A DNA stretch of 64,000 nt from Olsenella_L kribbiana (GCF_036408795.1 NZ_JAZGJP010000005.1:1-64000), one strand, 5' to 3'; positions 16,190 to 25,422 are shown, counted from the first letter of the stretch. The notes: a model not told the origin generated them from the letters alone. Numbers and translations: made by a program.

Positions 16190-17325
16190 TATGCTTCACC
16201 ACCAGCCAGCACGTTCTTTACGCTAGCTTCGACCTGATCCAGCATCTCAGGGAACGAACAACCAGCCCCGAAGTCCTGGAGCGCCTCCGTTCCTCCATCC
16301 ACGGCAGTCCACCATGCTGCAGCAGGAGCGTCTCCGTATGCACCAGAAATCTGCACGAGCGTCTTCGCAAGCTTATCCTCTGCCTGCCTAGAGATTGAAG
16401 TTCCTTCCTTGGCGCTGACCGGCTCTTCGAAGGCTGCAACACCATTTACTGGCTGGTCCTTGCGCAGCGCAACGAGAACAGCGCTTGGAAGCGTCCTGTT
16501 CGCGAACGTATTCTGCTTGCCTGTCGGCATAGCGGTCACAAACGCATCCAGGAACGCCTTCGTTGCTGCAGAGGTAGCATCTGCACCACCAAGCTGCTGC
16601 TCAAGAGTGTCAAGATTCACCGTTGCGTAGCGGTAGAGCGTAGAGGAATTGAAGCCAATGGTATCCAGCATTGCAGCGCCTGCATTGTCTTCTGCTGCAA
16701 TATCATCGACAGCAGTGAAGTAATCGAACTCCTGCGAAATCTTGTCCACCGATATGGCGTGGGCAACCTGCGCGCTAGCATCGGTGTTCAGGTCAGGCGC
16801 ATCGGCAAGCATCCTGCCGAAGAGCGCGATGTCCAGCGCCTGCACTCCGTGGAAAGCGCTCGACACCTGCTTCTTCAGTTCCTTGCTCGGCTTCGTAAGA
16901 TCATCTCCGCTATCATGCGCCTTGATGGCAATAGCTGCGAGCTTGCTAATCTCCGAACGGGCGATGAAGATCAGATACTGCGTGACTGAGGTGCCCTGAT
17001 CCTGGCCCTTGCGCTTTGACTCCTCAACCTTCACCCCTGTGATCTTGAGGACATCAGTAGCCATCGACTCTGCAAGATCGGCAAGTTCCGGACGCTGCTT
17101 CACGATCTCATCCGCAATCAGCGCGACCGCATGCTTCGACCTGACCCCAAGCTGGGAGCCATCCACGTGCTTGGAGAACTCTTCGCGCATGGCATGCTTC
17201 CATGCCTGGCTGGAAACACGAGACCGCAGATAGCCACCGTAGATTGCCGTCTTCGGCGTACCGGTATCGTCGCGATTGATGTCACAGGGCGGTACATTCT
17301 GGATTGCATAGATATCAACAAACAT
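16189..17325 (-). CDS. cas7e: Cascade backbone subunit Cas7e (CasC)
   Basis: The six-copy backbone protein that lies along the crRNA spacer. 378 residues. The N-terminus carries IQNVPPCDINRDDTGTPKTA then GGYLRSRVSSQAWKHAMREEF, the typical Cas7e opening. LPTGKQNTFANRT-type sequence near residue 260 is also conserved. GGGAGG precedes the ATG. It follows cse2 by 12 bases and overlaps cas5e. Confidence 0.95.
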   Translation of the reverse strand: MFVDIYAIQNVPPCDINRDDTGTPKTAIYGGYLRSRVSSQAWKHAMREEFSKHVDGSQLGVRSKHAVALIADEIVKQRPELADLAESMATDVLKITGVKVEESKRKGQDQGTSVTQYLIFIARSEISKLAAIAIKAHDSGDDLTKPSKELKKQVSSAFHGVQALDIALFGRMLADAPDLNTDASAQVAHAISVDKISQEFDYFTAVDDIAAEDNAGAAMLDTIGFNSSTLYRYATVNLDTLEQQLGGADATSAATKAFLDAFVTAMPTGKQNTFANRTLPSAVLVALRKDQPVNGVAAFEEPVSAKEGTSISRQAEDKLAKTLVQISGAYGDAPAAAWWTAVDGGTEALQDFGAGCSFPEMLDQVEASVKNVLAGGEA

Positions 17326-17337
17326 GGTTGCCTCCCG

Positions 17338-17958
17338 CTATTCTTCTTTGTCATTCTTTGTGCTCGTCGAAGATCCGACGCGATAATAATCTCTCGCCCA
17401 TGCCTCGAAGACTTCCTGCCGCATATCTTCGAACTGGAGCTTGAGCAAATCGCCGGCCAACCTGCCGAAATCAAGCTGAATCTGGCTATCTGCCGCATGC
17501 ATGAGCTGTATCAGAGCCCGAATTCCATTCTCGAGAGAATTGAAGTCTGTTGCTGATTCCAGCACAGCCATACGTCTCCTGACGCCGGGAGCGCCTTTGT
17601 CATCTCCCGATGCAATGCGTCCGCATGCCGAACCGAAAGTACCCTCGTTTCCCTTGGAGCCAATCAGAGCAACAGGATATTTCTTCGATTGCTGGAGCAT
17701 TGCATAGTATCTGAGAGATGCACGTATGCTGAGCAGCTCCTTGTGCTCGACTGCTGGTCCGTATCCCAAATCAGGCAAATCCTCGAAGAGTTCCTCTCCT
17801 ACGACAATCCAGGGTGCTCCTCCCTGCTGGTCGGTCTTGCGGAGACGCGCCAGGCTCGCACGCGCCGAAGAGGAGCCTGCCAGATAGGCTGACTGCAAGC
17901 CTCCGACTTTGCGATTGACGCATATGCCAAGTGTCTTTGCACATGTTGATATGAACAT
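17338..17958 (-). CDS. cse2: Cascade small subunit Cse2 (CasB)
   Basis: The small helical subunit present twice in Cascade that helps hold the displaced DNA strand. 206 residues, with basic helices (SARASLARLRK; CGRIASGDDKGAPGVRRRM), and clear by position between cse1 and cas7e. I start it at 17958, four bases past the cse1 stop, where AAAGGGG is suitably placed. Longer readings overlapping cse1 are possible. Confidence 0.88.
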   Translation of the reverse strand: MFISTCAKTLGICVNRKVGGLQSAYLAGSSSARASLARLRKTDQQGGAPWIVVGEELFEDLPDLGYGPAVEHKELLSIRASLRYYAMLQQSKKYPVALIGSKGNEGTFGSACGRIASGDDKGAPGVRRRMAVLESATDFNSLENGIRALIQLMHAADSQIQLDFGRLAGDLLKLQFEDMRQEVFEAWARDYYRVGSSTSTKNDKEE

Positions 17959-17962
17959 GACA

Positions 17963-19669
17963 TCACGCCCCTTTCGCATCCGAAACAGCCGCGTTGGCAT
18001 TCGTGCCTTCCGCAGCGACGTTCGGTTTTCCCAGGATCTTGTTTAGGCTGCCGTGAAGGATGGCAACAGCCCGTCCGGCAGTCATGCCCTCATGCTCGTC
18101 AAAGAACGAACGCTGGGAGGACTGCACGTAGCCATTCGCGATGCTCAGCAGCTTGAAATGAACTTCCTGCTTCCAGGATTCGCTGAAGTCATAGGCTTCT
18201 TCCTGGTTGCTCGGAAAGTGCGCAAGCCGGCTGCGGCATATCGAATCAAGCTCGCTGTATGCAAGCTCTCGAACCTTCTCGCGCTCAGCTCGCGCAACAT
18301 CTTTTGCTGCCTTATCGCCCGCTGCACGCTGTAGATTGGAAACGAAGTTTACCAGTGCACCTACAGACTGATCGACTAGGTCCACCACCTCTACAGCTCT
18401 CTTGCATGAAGCGGCATCATGAGACAGCAGGGATGAGCTCATATCGAACACATCGTCTATGGCATCCGAGAAGACGCTGCTTTGAGTGCCATATGTCATC
18501 CCCTGTGCATGTATTGCGAGCACCGGCAGATCATGGTCATCTATTGCATGCACCGAACGCAGCAGCTCTGCCCACCTGACAACGCCAGGCCGCAAATCAT
18601 CTCCTTCAGCAGAGACAATCGAACTAAGACCTCTCCAAATGGATCTCGAAGAATCATGCACTTGCGGCATGCGAGGAGGAACGGGAAGGCCAAGACGCTT
18701 CTGCTGTGCCTCGCTCCTTCTCCAGGCTGTCATAGGTTCAGCGGCATCTGCATTCAGAACGCTTGGAATATCGCCGTAGCAGCTGATGACGCCGGTGACG
18801 CGTTTTCCGTCTGCTGAGGGGATGAGACGCATCCTTCGCGACTGCCAGGTATACGCCTGAGCAGGACCGCAGGGCTCGCCCGGCTTTGCGTCTTTGAGAT
18901 CGAAGCTATGTGAATCGAGCTCCCACGCAGGAATATCCTTTTCATCCCCTACGATTGGAGTGGACTTCCGGTTGGAATCATAGAGCACCCAATTGAGCAT
19001 CAGCGTCTCAAAGAGCGAATGTCCCTCAAGGAAGATGCCGCCTTCTGCCCCCAGCATTCCAGTTCCAACAGAGCCTTTCGGAGCATAGACCTTTCCTGAC
19101 TTCACATGAGTGTTGCCAACAACAGCAGGCTTGATTCCTGCTGTCGCATATGACTGCTGGAAGATCAGCCACCTCGCAGCTTCTGCGAAACTCAGACTTT
19201 CGAGCGTGCCCTTATCCCTCATGGAAAACAGGTACTTGTCATCCTTGGGAACATCTGCAACCAGCTCTCCGACCCCGTCCGAATCCTTGCCTGAGTAGAC
19301 AAGACCGGGAGTCTGATAGAACGGATGCTGGCTGTCAAAGAGATCGAACCTGTCCTTGAAAAAGTCGAGGTACTGGCAGATGGGCTCCATATCAAAATGT
19401 CCAGCTTGCCAAATCTCTCCCCAAGTCTTCAGAAGACTTTTTTCATCGTCTCCTTCCGGCAAAGGATAGGCACGGTAAAGAACTGCCAGCATCATTCTGT
19501 ATATAGGCAGGACTTGTTCTGGGATGTCGCCTGACAGCTCTTTGATAGAATCTGCTTCCTCGAAAGCCGTTTTGAGCGAGATTTCTCCCAAGCTTCCATC
19601 CAGATACACCGCTGGCATCCATGCGTCCATGCAAAGATCGAACGATGGCTCTTGCTTCTGGTCTGTCAT
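17963..19669 (-). CDS. cse1: Cascade large subunit Cse1 (CasA, Cas8e)
   Basis: The PAM-sensing large subunit that recruits Cas3. 568 residues, normal for Cse1. The start FDLCMDAWMPAVYLDGSLGE, the HPFYQTPGL segment (about residue 115) and the C-terminal four-helix bundle are recognisable. GAGGAGGAAG precedes the ATG. It is separated from cas3 by a 187-bp gap that carries the crRNA-like element described below, so cse1 and the genes after it probably have their own promoter. Confidence 0.93.
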   Translation of the reverse strand: MTDQKQEPSFDLCMDAWMPAVYLDGSLGEISLKTAFEEADSIKELSGDIPEQVLPIYRMMLAVLYRAYPLPEGDDEKSLLKTWGEIWQAGHFDMEPICQYLDFFKDRFDLFDSQHPFYQTPGLVYSGKDSDGVGELVADVPKDDKYLFSMRDKGTLESLSFAEAARWLIFQQSYATAGIKPAVVGNTHVKSGKVYAPKGSVGTGMLGAEGGIFLEGHSLFETLMLNWVLYDSNRKSTPIVGDEKDIPAWELDSHSFDLKDAKPGEPCGPAQAYTWQSRRMRLIPSADGKRVTGVISCYGDIPSVLNADAAEPMTAWRRSEAQQKRLGLPVPPRMPQVHDSSRSIWRGLSSIVSAEGDDLRPGVVRWAELLRSVHAIDDHDLPVLAIHAQGMTYGTQSSVFSDAIDDVFDMSSSLLSHDAASCKRAVEVVDLVDQSVGALVNFVSNLQRAAGDKAAKDVARAEREKVRELAYSELDSICRSRLAHFPSNQEEAYDFSESWKQEVHFKLLSIANGYVQSSQRSFFDEHEGMTAGRAVAILHGSLNKILGKPNVAAEGTNANAAVSDAKGA

Positions 19670-19698
19670 ACTTCCTCCTCTCTTTCAGACCGTTTAAC

Positions 19699-19776
19699 TC
19701 ATCAACCCCGCCGATGCGGGGAACACTTGCGACCCTTCACATAACACGGGTCATCCCCAGCATCTCAAGGGAACAA
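19699..19776 (-). ncRNA. crRNA-like regulatory RNA (CreA/CreR-like): two degenerate repeats around a 20-base spacer
   Basis: On the minus strand a degenerate repeat (19776-19748, ending GGGGATGACCC), one PAM-slot base, a 20-base spacer-like segment (19746-19727) and a second degenerate repeat (19726-19699, starting GTGTTCCCCGC) form a minimal CRISPR unit inside the cas operon. The second repeat keeps 21 of 28 consensus bases and the CCCCGC/GCGGGG stem, so Cas6e could still cut it. The first 11 spacer bases equal a site at 19839-19849 upstream. In known CreA/CreR RNAs just such a partial match guides Cascade to repress a promoter without cleavage. No transcript evidence; a plain decayed mini-array is the alternative. 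Confidence 0.7.
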
Positions 19777-19782
19777 GTCCAT
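19765..19782 (-). other. Five-codon mini-ORF behind a very strong Shine-Dalgarno (CreT-like)
   Basis: ATG GAC TTG TTC CCT TGA begins at 19782, five bases after GAGGGGAGG (19796-19788). So strong a ribosome site before so short a frame, placed between a Cascade-targeted promoter and a crRNA-like RNA, is the plan of CreT toxins, which stall translation on a few codons. Here the codons are not obviously the rare Arg codons of the archetype. Speculative. Confidence 0.3.
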
Positions 19783-19817
19783 ATCCGCCTCCCCTCATCA
19801 GAAGTTATCGCTTTGCT

Positions 19818-19853
19818 AGCTATAAATATAAACTCAACTGTTATGTGAATGTA
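19818..19853 (-). promoter_or_regulatory. Putative promoter of cse1 operon / crRNA-like RNA, with Cascade seed target
   Basis: On the minus strand TTCACA (19849-19844) and the A+T block TATATTTATAGC (19830-19819) form a promoter-like region. The plus strand reads AAC (19836-19838, PAM-like) followed by TGTTATGTGAA (19839-19849), identical to spacer positions 1-11 of the RNA at 19699-19776. The -35-like hexamer therefore lies inside the seed target, which would allow autoregulation. Confidence 0.55.
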
Positions 19854-19856
19854 ATT

Positions 19857-22800
19857 CTATCCGCGAACGGTAGCCAAACCGCTATGAAGGGAATACTCCA
19901 AGACCTTGCCATTGAGCTCAGTCTGATACTCGCTATTCTCCCCCTGATGCATGACAAGAAGAAGCTGTCCGGCGAGCCATGGAGACTGCTGCCAGCATGA
20001 TACGTATGGCCACGATTTGTCTTCTAGCTCATGGATAACGTTGTCGATGTCCTTGAGCGGGCAGATAGAAAGAGGCAGTCTTACGGCGCACTGCAGCAAG
20101 AGCGATGCCGCTGCACGTTCCGGCTCGCAGTCACAGGGAAGCTGCGCTCCCTTTGGCACATCCTTGCTGCCAACCCAGGGCATGAGGGCGATGCCGCCAT
20201 CCTCTGTCTCTCTAACCAGCAGCACTTCGACAGTTTCCTGCGTATCGCGGACAGCACGTTGGCCTTTGTCGGAGTCTCTTGGATCTTCTTCCAGCACCTG
20301 CTGAGATTCGGCAAGCTCGATCAGGCTGCCATCGTTTTTTGCAACTTTAGCAACATCATGCAGCAGGTATGTCTGCGCCCTTTCCGTCTTTCCCTCGTTC
20401 TTTTTCGATCTTTCTTTGCAGGCTTTCTCATACCTCGCCATCCATGCATCTGGGATGAGCGCCTTCACTGCATCGGAGTATGCAGTCCTGACCAGCCGCG
20501 GTATGTCATGTGGCAAAGAAATTTCCGTGTCTGCCCTTTCATCTGCCATCCCCAGCATCGCAACGCTTTCAAGCAGCGTCGCCTGGTCATATACGTTTGC
20601 TACCCCCAATGCGAATTTCGGACCATCCTCGCTCCATTCGGAAATGCCCCTGATGAGGCACCGTGCCCGTCTCAGCGGCTCTGGGCGACTGCATTCTGCA
20701 GCTCCTCTTGCATGCCTGTGCGTTCTGCCCAAGCGCTGCAGCAACAGGTCAATTGGTGCAATATCGCTTATGAGCACATCGAAATCGATATCGAGCGACT
20801 GTTCGAGAACCTGTGTCCCGACAACGACAAGAAGGGCAGGTCTCATGCCATTCTCGACAGTTGCCTCGGGACCCAGCTTATCCCTCAGGCTCTTCTCTCT
20901 TGCAAAACGATCTATATCCATGAACCGGGAATGATCCAGTACAACTGCATCCTGTCCGAAGCATCCAGAAAGCACCCGCTCTGCCGCCTGTGCGCGACCT
21001 ACCGTATCGCAGATGATGCCCACGCAGCCTCCATCCTTGAGGAGCTGCTTCAATGTCTCTGCAAGAGTCTCGATATCGTCTCCGATAAACTCGGCACTGA
21101 CGGTGACACTGCGTCCAGATGCTGGAACTTCAGTCCACTTCTCTTTTAGCCCCTCCGTATAGGTCAGAAGCGGATATGCGCCGAGTGCAGGTTCATCCGC
21201 AGCGGCTGATTCATCAGAAACAGCAGAGGCCAATTTCTTCCTGAGATATGGAGGCAACGGTTTTGCGGACTTGTTATCTGCAGGCCCATCAGCTGCCCCT
21301 CTGCCAGAAAGATATGATCTGACCATGCTCTCTTGCTGGCCAATAGGCAATGTGGCTGAGAGCAGTATTGCTGGCACGTGCCAGAATCCTAGCCACTCCA
21401 GAAGCCGTTCGAGATACTGGCGCATATAGAGGTCGTAAGCATGACACTCGTCGATGATGACGACCTTGTTCGTTATGGCAAGCTGGCGAAGGGACAGATG
21501 CCTCATGCAGAGAGCTCCCATGAGTACCTGGTCGACCGTGCAGACCACAAAGTTTGAAAGCATGCCACGCTTGCGTCCCAGCATCCATTCAGAGATTGTC
21601 ACACCATCCGCTTTGCCATCATCGTCTGTATGGACCTTGCGGGACGCTCTCCAAGATTCTCTGATGATGCCCTGGAATTGCTCGTTCAGCCGCGATTTGC
21701 CATGTGCCAGATAGATGCTTTTCTCATCCCCTCCTTCTGCTTGAGGAAGACGGTCAAGCCATTCATCGACACGACTAAACATTGCATCGGTCGTTGCCAT
21801 GGTCGGCAGAGCCACGCAGACGCCGCCCATGCCGCAGCGATATGCCATAAGCTCTGCAGCAGCAAGAGCTGCCTCCGTCTTTCCCTCTCCCATAGGAGCT
21901 TCGATGATGAGGAGTCCGGGATCTTTCGTCTCCCAAGCAATCTTTGCAGCAGCGACCTGCACAGGCCGTGCATGCGCCCCTGCAGGAAGATTGAATCTCG
22001 ATGCGAAGTATTCTTCGAACGGCTGCACGACAGGAGGCTCTTCATTCCATGACGGAAGTATCGATGCGTTCTGCCAGGCTCTATCAACTCTTCCCTTCAG
22101 CTTTTCATCGCCAATCGAGTCATAGACAGAGCAGGTAGGGAAAAGGTCCTGGTTGCTTGCCAGCCAGTCTGCCATGATGAGGAAACCGTCTACCAGGCTC
22201 TCTGTAGCCACAGTCAGATGGTGATGGGCGATTCTCCGGAGATGCGCTTCATCGATACCTGCCATGCTCAGGGCATGATCGATGAGCTCGTTCTGGACTT
22301 CCTTCCAATTGCCGGCGCTTTCTGTCCATCCAAGCTCCACCAGCTTGCCTTCTCCATCGCTGATGCGGGAAAGGCTGGGGAAGTTGCCATGATGAGCACC
22401 GATGATGCTTGCGATGGCGTCTATCTGTCTCTTGCAGTGCCAGGAATCCTGCTGCTCTTCTTCGCCGAAGACCTTGGATTCGAGGTAATCGGCAAGGATA
22501 ATCTCGCCGGCTATAGGGTGTGTCGGATCTTTCTCATTTCGTAAGGTCTCTCGAACATGCAGGCCAGCCTCTTCCGGCATGCTCCGCAGATCGGTTTTCG
22601 CCTCGAAGATCGGAGTTGCCTTTCCGACATCATGAGCCCCGCAGATGAAGATGACGAAAGCCCTCGCAAGCTGCTCGTCTCCATCAAATGCCCCAGCAAT
22701 GACTTTGCGTGTCGATTTCGGGAGCCATTGATCCCAAAGCTTGCCTGCAATGCCAGAAGCATCGCTCAGATGGACAGAAAGTGGAAGCCAGGTCGGATCG

Positions 22801-22892
22801 CCCTCTTCATTGGGCTCGCCTGTCTTGCCCCAGAGGGAACGTGCCTGTTTGGAGAGCACATGCTGTACCTTTGCTTCTTCCGACATCCTCAT
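19857..22892 (-). CDS. cas3: CRISPR helicase-nuclease Cas3 (type I-E)
   Basis: Recruited by Cascade, nicks and unwinds target DNA. About 1011 residues. The N-terminal HD nuclease shows HDVGKATPIFEAK (near residue 87) and IIGAHHGNFPSL; the SF2 helicase shows the Walker A EAPMGEGKTEAAL, the box IIDECHAYD, ILLSATLP, and VVGTQVLEQSLDIDFD followed by LLLQRLGRTHRH. All catalytic boxes look intact. The start is uncertain: I chose 22892 (MRMSEEAK), a little before the conserved QARSLWGKTG; 22886 or 22934 are possible and none has a strong ribosome site. It leads the cas genes. Confidence 0.93.
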   Translation of the reverse strand: MRMSEEAKVQHVLSKQARSLWGKTGEPNEEGDPTWLPLSVHLSDASGIAGKLWDQWLPKSTRKVIAGAFDGDEQLARAFVIFICGAHDVGKATPIFEAKTDLRSMPEEAGLHVRETLRNEKDPTHPIAGEIILADYLESKVFGEEEQQDSWHCKRQIDAIASIIGAHHGNFPSLSRISDGEGKLVELGWTESAGNWKEVQNELIDHALSMAGIDEAHLRRIAHHHLTVATESLVDGFLIMADWLASNQDLFPTCSVYDSIGDEKLKGRVDRAWQNASILPSWNEEPPVVQPFEEYFASRFNLPAGAHARPVQVAAAKIAWETKDPGLLIIEAPMGEGKTEAALAAAELMAYRCGMGGVCVALPTMATTDAMFSRVDEWLDRLPQAEGGDEKSIYLAHGKSRLNEQFQGIIRESWRASRKVHTDDDGKADGVTISEWMLGRKRGMLSNFVVCTVDQVLMGALCMRHLSLRQLAITNKVVIIDECHAYDLYMRQYLERLLEWLGFWHVPAILLSATLPIGQQESMVRSYLSGRGAADGPADNKSAKPLPPYLRKKLASAVSDESAAADEPALGAYPLLTYTEGLKEKWTEVPASGRSVTVSAEFIGDDIETLAETLKQLLKDGGCVGIICDTVGRAQAAERVLSGCFGQDAVVLDHSRFMDIDRFAREKSLRDKLGPEATVENGMRPALLVVVGTQVLEQSLDIDFDVLISDIAPIDLLLQRLGRTHRHARGAAECSRPEPLRRARCLIRGISEWSEDGPKFALGVANVYDQATLLESVAMLGMADERADTEISLPHDIPRLVRTAYSDAVKALIPDAWMARYEKACKERSKKNEGKTERAQTYLLHDVAKVAKNDGSLIELAESQQVLEEDPRDSDKGQRAVRDTQETVEVLLVRETEDGGIALMPWVGSKDVPKGAQLPCDCEPERAAASLLLQCAVRLPLSICPLKDIDNVIHELEDKSWPYVSCWQQSPWLAGQLLLVMHQGENSEYQTELNGKVLEYSLHSGLATVRG

Positions 22893-22997
22893 CACCCGCT
22901 GCAGTAGGCATATCGATAGGAGTCCCGCTTTCATACAGCACTCTAAACCATGAGCCAGACAGAAATAGGTATTCGCGCTGTCGGGAATCTAACAGGA

Positions 22998-23022
22998 AGA
23001 GCCTCCCAGCATGGGAGGCTCT
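22998..23022 (-). terminator. Terminator of ffh
   Basis: AGAGCCTCCC pairs perfectly with GGGAGGCTCT around AGCAT, followed on the minus strand by TTCCTGTT. It closes the ffh operon before the cas genes. Confidence 0.75.
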
Positions 23023-23061
23023 GACCAAACGCTTTATATGCAGTTGAGCATGAGGTACGAG

Positions 23062-24504
23062 CTACCAGCCGCGCCTTCTGGAAGCACGATTGCCGCCACG
23101 GCCCATGCCGGGCATGCCGCCCATTCCAGGCATGCCGCCCATGCCCTGTGCCTGCCTCATCATCTGCTGGAGCTGACGATTGGAGATCTTGCCGTTCTTG
23201 GAAGCCTGCTGAGACATCTGGCGCATCTTGCCAATCATCTTGTTCATCTCGCTCCACTGCTTAAGGAGCTGGTTCACTTCCTGGACCGTCCTGCCGGAAC
23301 CGGCAGCAATGCGCTTTCTCCTCTGGCCATTGATGGTCTTGGGCCTTGCCCTCTCCTCTTTTGTCATCGACCGTATCATGGCCTCGATGCGCTTGAGCTG
23401 CTTCTCGTCCTCGATATCTCCTGCCTGCTTGAGCATGCGCTCGCCACCAGGCAGGGATGCGATGATCTTCTTGACGCCGCCCATCTTTCGGATCTGCTGC
23501 ATCTGGGTCAGCATGTCGTCCATGGTAAAGCCCTCGCGCAGCATCCTCTCGGCATCTGCAATGGACTGCTCGTCAGCCGTCTTCTGGGCCTGCTCGATGA
23601 TGCCCACGACATCGCCCATGCCGAGAATCCTCTTTGCCATGCGGTCAGGATGGAAGACCTCGAGGGAATCCGGCTTCTCGCCCATGGACACGAACTTGAT
23701 GGGCTTGCCGGTCACGGCACGCACCGAGAGTGCGCCGCCGCCACGGGCATCGCCGTCGAGCTTCGACATGATCACACCGTCGAAGTCGACGCGCTCGGCG
23801 AAGGTCGAGACGACGTTCACAATGTCCTGGCCGGTCATGGCATCGACGACCATGAGGATCTGGTCGGGCTTGACCGCATCCTTGATGTCGACAGCCTCCT
23901 GCATCATCTCTTCGTCGATCTGGAGACGCCCTGCCGTATCGACGATCACGATGTCGTTCATGCCGTCGACAGCAGCCTTGATGGACTCCTTCGCGACCTT
24001 GACAGCGTCCTTGCCGTCACCGCGATAGACAGGGACGCCGATCTCCTTGCCCAAGGTCTCGAGCTGGTCTGCTGCAGCAGGGCGGTGGGTATCGCAGGCA
24101 GCGAGCAGGGGCTTGTGGCCCTGGCCCTTCAAGAGGTAGGCAAGCTTCGATGCCGCCGTCGTCTTGCCGGAGCCCTGGAGGCCGACGAGCATGATGACAT
24201 TGGGCGTCCTGTTCTGTGCAAGCGTGAGCTTCGACTCGGTCGTGCCGAGAAGCTCGGTCAGCTGGTCGAGGACGATCTTCACGACGTTCTGGGACGGCGT
24301 GAGCGAATCCAGGACCTCGGCCGAGAGGCACTTCTCCTTGCAGGAGGCAACGAAGTCCTTCACGACGCGGTAGTTGACATCCGCCTCGAGCAGGGCCATG
24401 CGGATCTCGCGCATGGCGACATTGATGTCGTCCTCGGTCAGGCGGCCCTTGCCGCGCAGCTTGTCGAGGGTGTCCTGCAGGCGGTCAGAAAGGCTGTTGA
24501 ACAT
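23062..24504 (-). CDS. ffh: Signal recognition particle protein Ffh
   Basis: SRP54 GTPase that binds signal sequences of nascent membrane proteins and SRP RNA, delivering them to FtsY. 480 residues: an N domain; a G domain with P-loop GLQGSGKTTAASKLA (about residues 109-123), DTAGRLQ and SKLDGDARGG; and a methionine-rich M domain with the RNA-binding GSGRTVQEVNQLL. The C-terminal tail is Gly/Met-rich (GMGGMPGM repeats) and ends with a basic cluster. The ATG follows directly on the ftsY stop, so receptor and particle protein are co-translated. Confidence 0.97.
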   Translation of the reverse strand: MFNSLSDRLQDTLDKLRGKGRLTEDDINVAMREIRMALLEADVNYRVVKDFVASCKEKCLSAEVLDSLTPSQNVVKIVLDQLTELLGTTESKLTLAQNRTPNVIMLVGLQGSGKTTAASKLAYLLKGQGHKPLLAACDTHRPAAADQLETLGKEIGVPVYRGDGKDAVKVAKESIKAAVDGMNDIVIVDTAGRLQIDEEMMQEAVDIKDAVKPDQILMVVDAMTGQDIVNVVSTFAERVDFDGVIMSKLDGDARGGGALSVRAVTGKPIKFVSMGEKPDSLEVFHPDRMAKRILGMGDVVGIIEQAQKTADEQSIADAERMLREGFTMDDMLTQMQQIRKMGGVKKIIASLPGGERMLKQAGDIEDEKQLKRIEAMIRSMTKEERARPKTINGQRRKRIAAGSGRTVQEVNQLLKQWSEMNKMIGKMRQMSQQASKNGKISNRQLQQMMRQAQGMGGMPGMGGMPGMGRGGNRASRRRGW

Positions 24505-25422
24505 CTATCGATTCCCTTCGTTCTCTCCCACAAGCGCACGACAGAACGACAGGGCATCGAAGGACTGGAAATCCTCCGCTCCCTCGCCGACGCCGATGCG
24601 GTAGATGGGCAGGTTCAGCTGATGAGAGATGGCGACAGCGATGCCGCCCTTTGCCGTGCCGTCGAGCTTCGTGACGATGAGGCCGTCCACATCGAGGGCA
24701 TCGTTGAATTCCTTGGCCTGGAGAAGGCCATTCTGGCCCGTCGTGGCATCGATCACGAGGACGACCGAGACAGGATAGGAGCTCCGCTTCCTTGTGACAT
24801 TCACGATCTTGGCAAGCTCGCGCATGAGCTCAGGGCTCGTATGGAGACGTCCTGCGGTATCGATGAGAACAAGCTGGGCGCCCTGCTTCTCTGCCGTATC
24901 GACGACGTCGTAGCAGACAGACGCCGGGTCTGCTCCCCTCTCGCGTGTGATGACCGGCACGTCGACCCTTGTGCCCCAGACCTCAAGCTGCTCGATGGCA
25001 GCAGCACGGAACGTATCGGCGCCGCCGATGAGGACGCTCTTTCCATGCCTGTGGGCATCTCCCGCAAGCTTGCCCACAGTCGTGGTCTTGCCGGCACCGT
25101 TGATGCCGACGAAGAGGACGACGGACGGAAGATCGGTGAAGGGGTCGCGCTCCACAGGAGCAAACTCCTGGGCAAGGCGCTTGGCGAGGGCTTCCCTCAG
25201 CTGAGGCGCTGTCTTCAGGTTCTTGCGTGCCGCTTCCTCGCGCAGGTCATCGGTGACCTTCATGGCGACCTCTGCTCCCATGTCGCCCATGACAAGGGTG
25301 TCTTCGAGGTTCTCCCAGAACTCCTCGTCGACCTCGCCGCCCATGTAGAAGAGCTCGTTCATGGCCTCGCGCGAGCGGGAGAGGCCATGCTTCAGCCTGT
25401 CAAAAAGTCCCATCTTAGGCAT
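24505..25422 (-). CDS. ftsY: SRP receptor FtsY
   Basis: Membrane-associated SRP receptor GTPase. About 305 residues with only a short N-terminal segment before the NG domain, as in many Gram-positives (no long acidic A domain). P-loop VGINGAGKTTTVGKLAGDA, the DTFRAAAIEQLEVW signature, DTAGRLH, and TKLDGTAKGG are present. I start at 25422 (MPKMGLFDRL) because AAAGGTGG is well spaced; this overlaps the smc stop by eight bases. It sits between smc and ffh in one leftward unit. Confidence 0.96.
   Translation of the reverse strand: MPKMGLFDRLKHGLSRSREAMNELFYMGGEVDEEFWENLEDTLVMGDMGAEVAMKVTDDLREEAARKNLKTAPQLREALAKRLAQEFAPVERDPFTDLPSVVLFVGINGAGKTTTVGKLAGDAHRHGKSVLIGGADTFRAAAIEQLEVWGTRVDVPVITRERGADPASVCYDVVDTAEKQGAQLVLIDTAGRLHTSPELMRELAKIVNVTRKRSSYPVSVVLVIDATTGQNGLLQAKEFNDALDVDGLIVTKLDGTAKGGIAVAISHQLNLPIYRIGVGEGAEDFQSFDALSFCRALVGENEGNR

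Noticed and set aside
19699..19776. The two repeats between cas3 and cse1 read simply as a leftover of a second CRISPR array
   Set aside because: Kept only as the alternative: the seed-length match of the spacer to the adjacent promoter with a PAM-like triplet is not expected from random decay.
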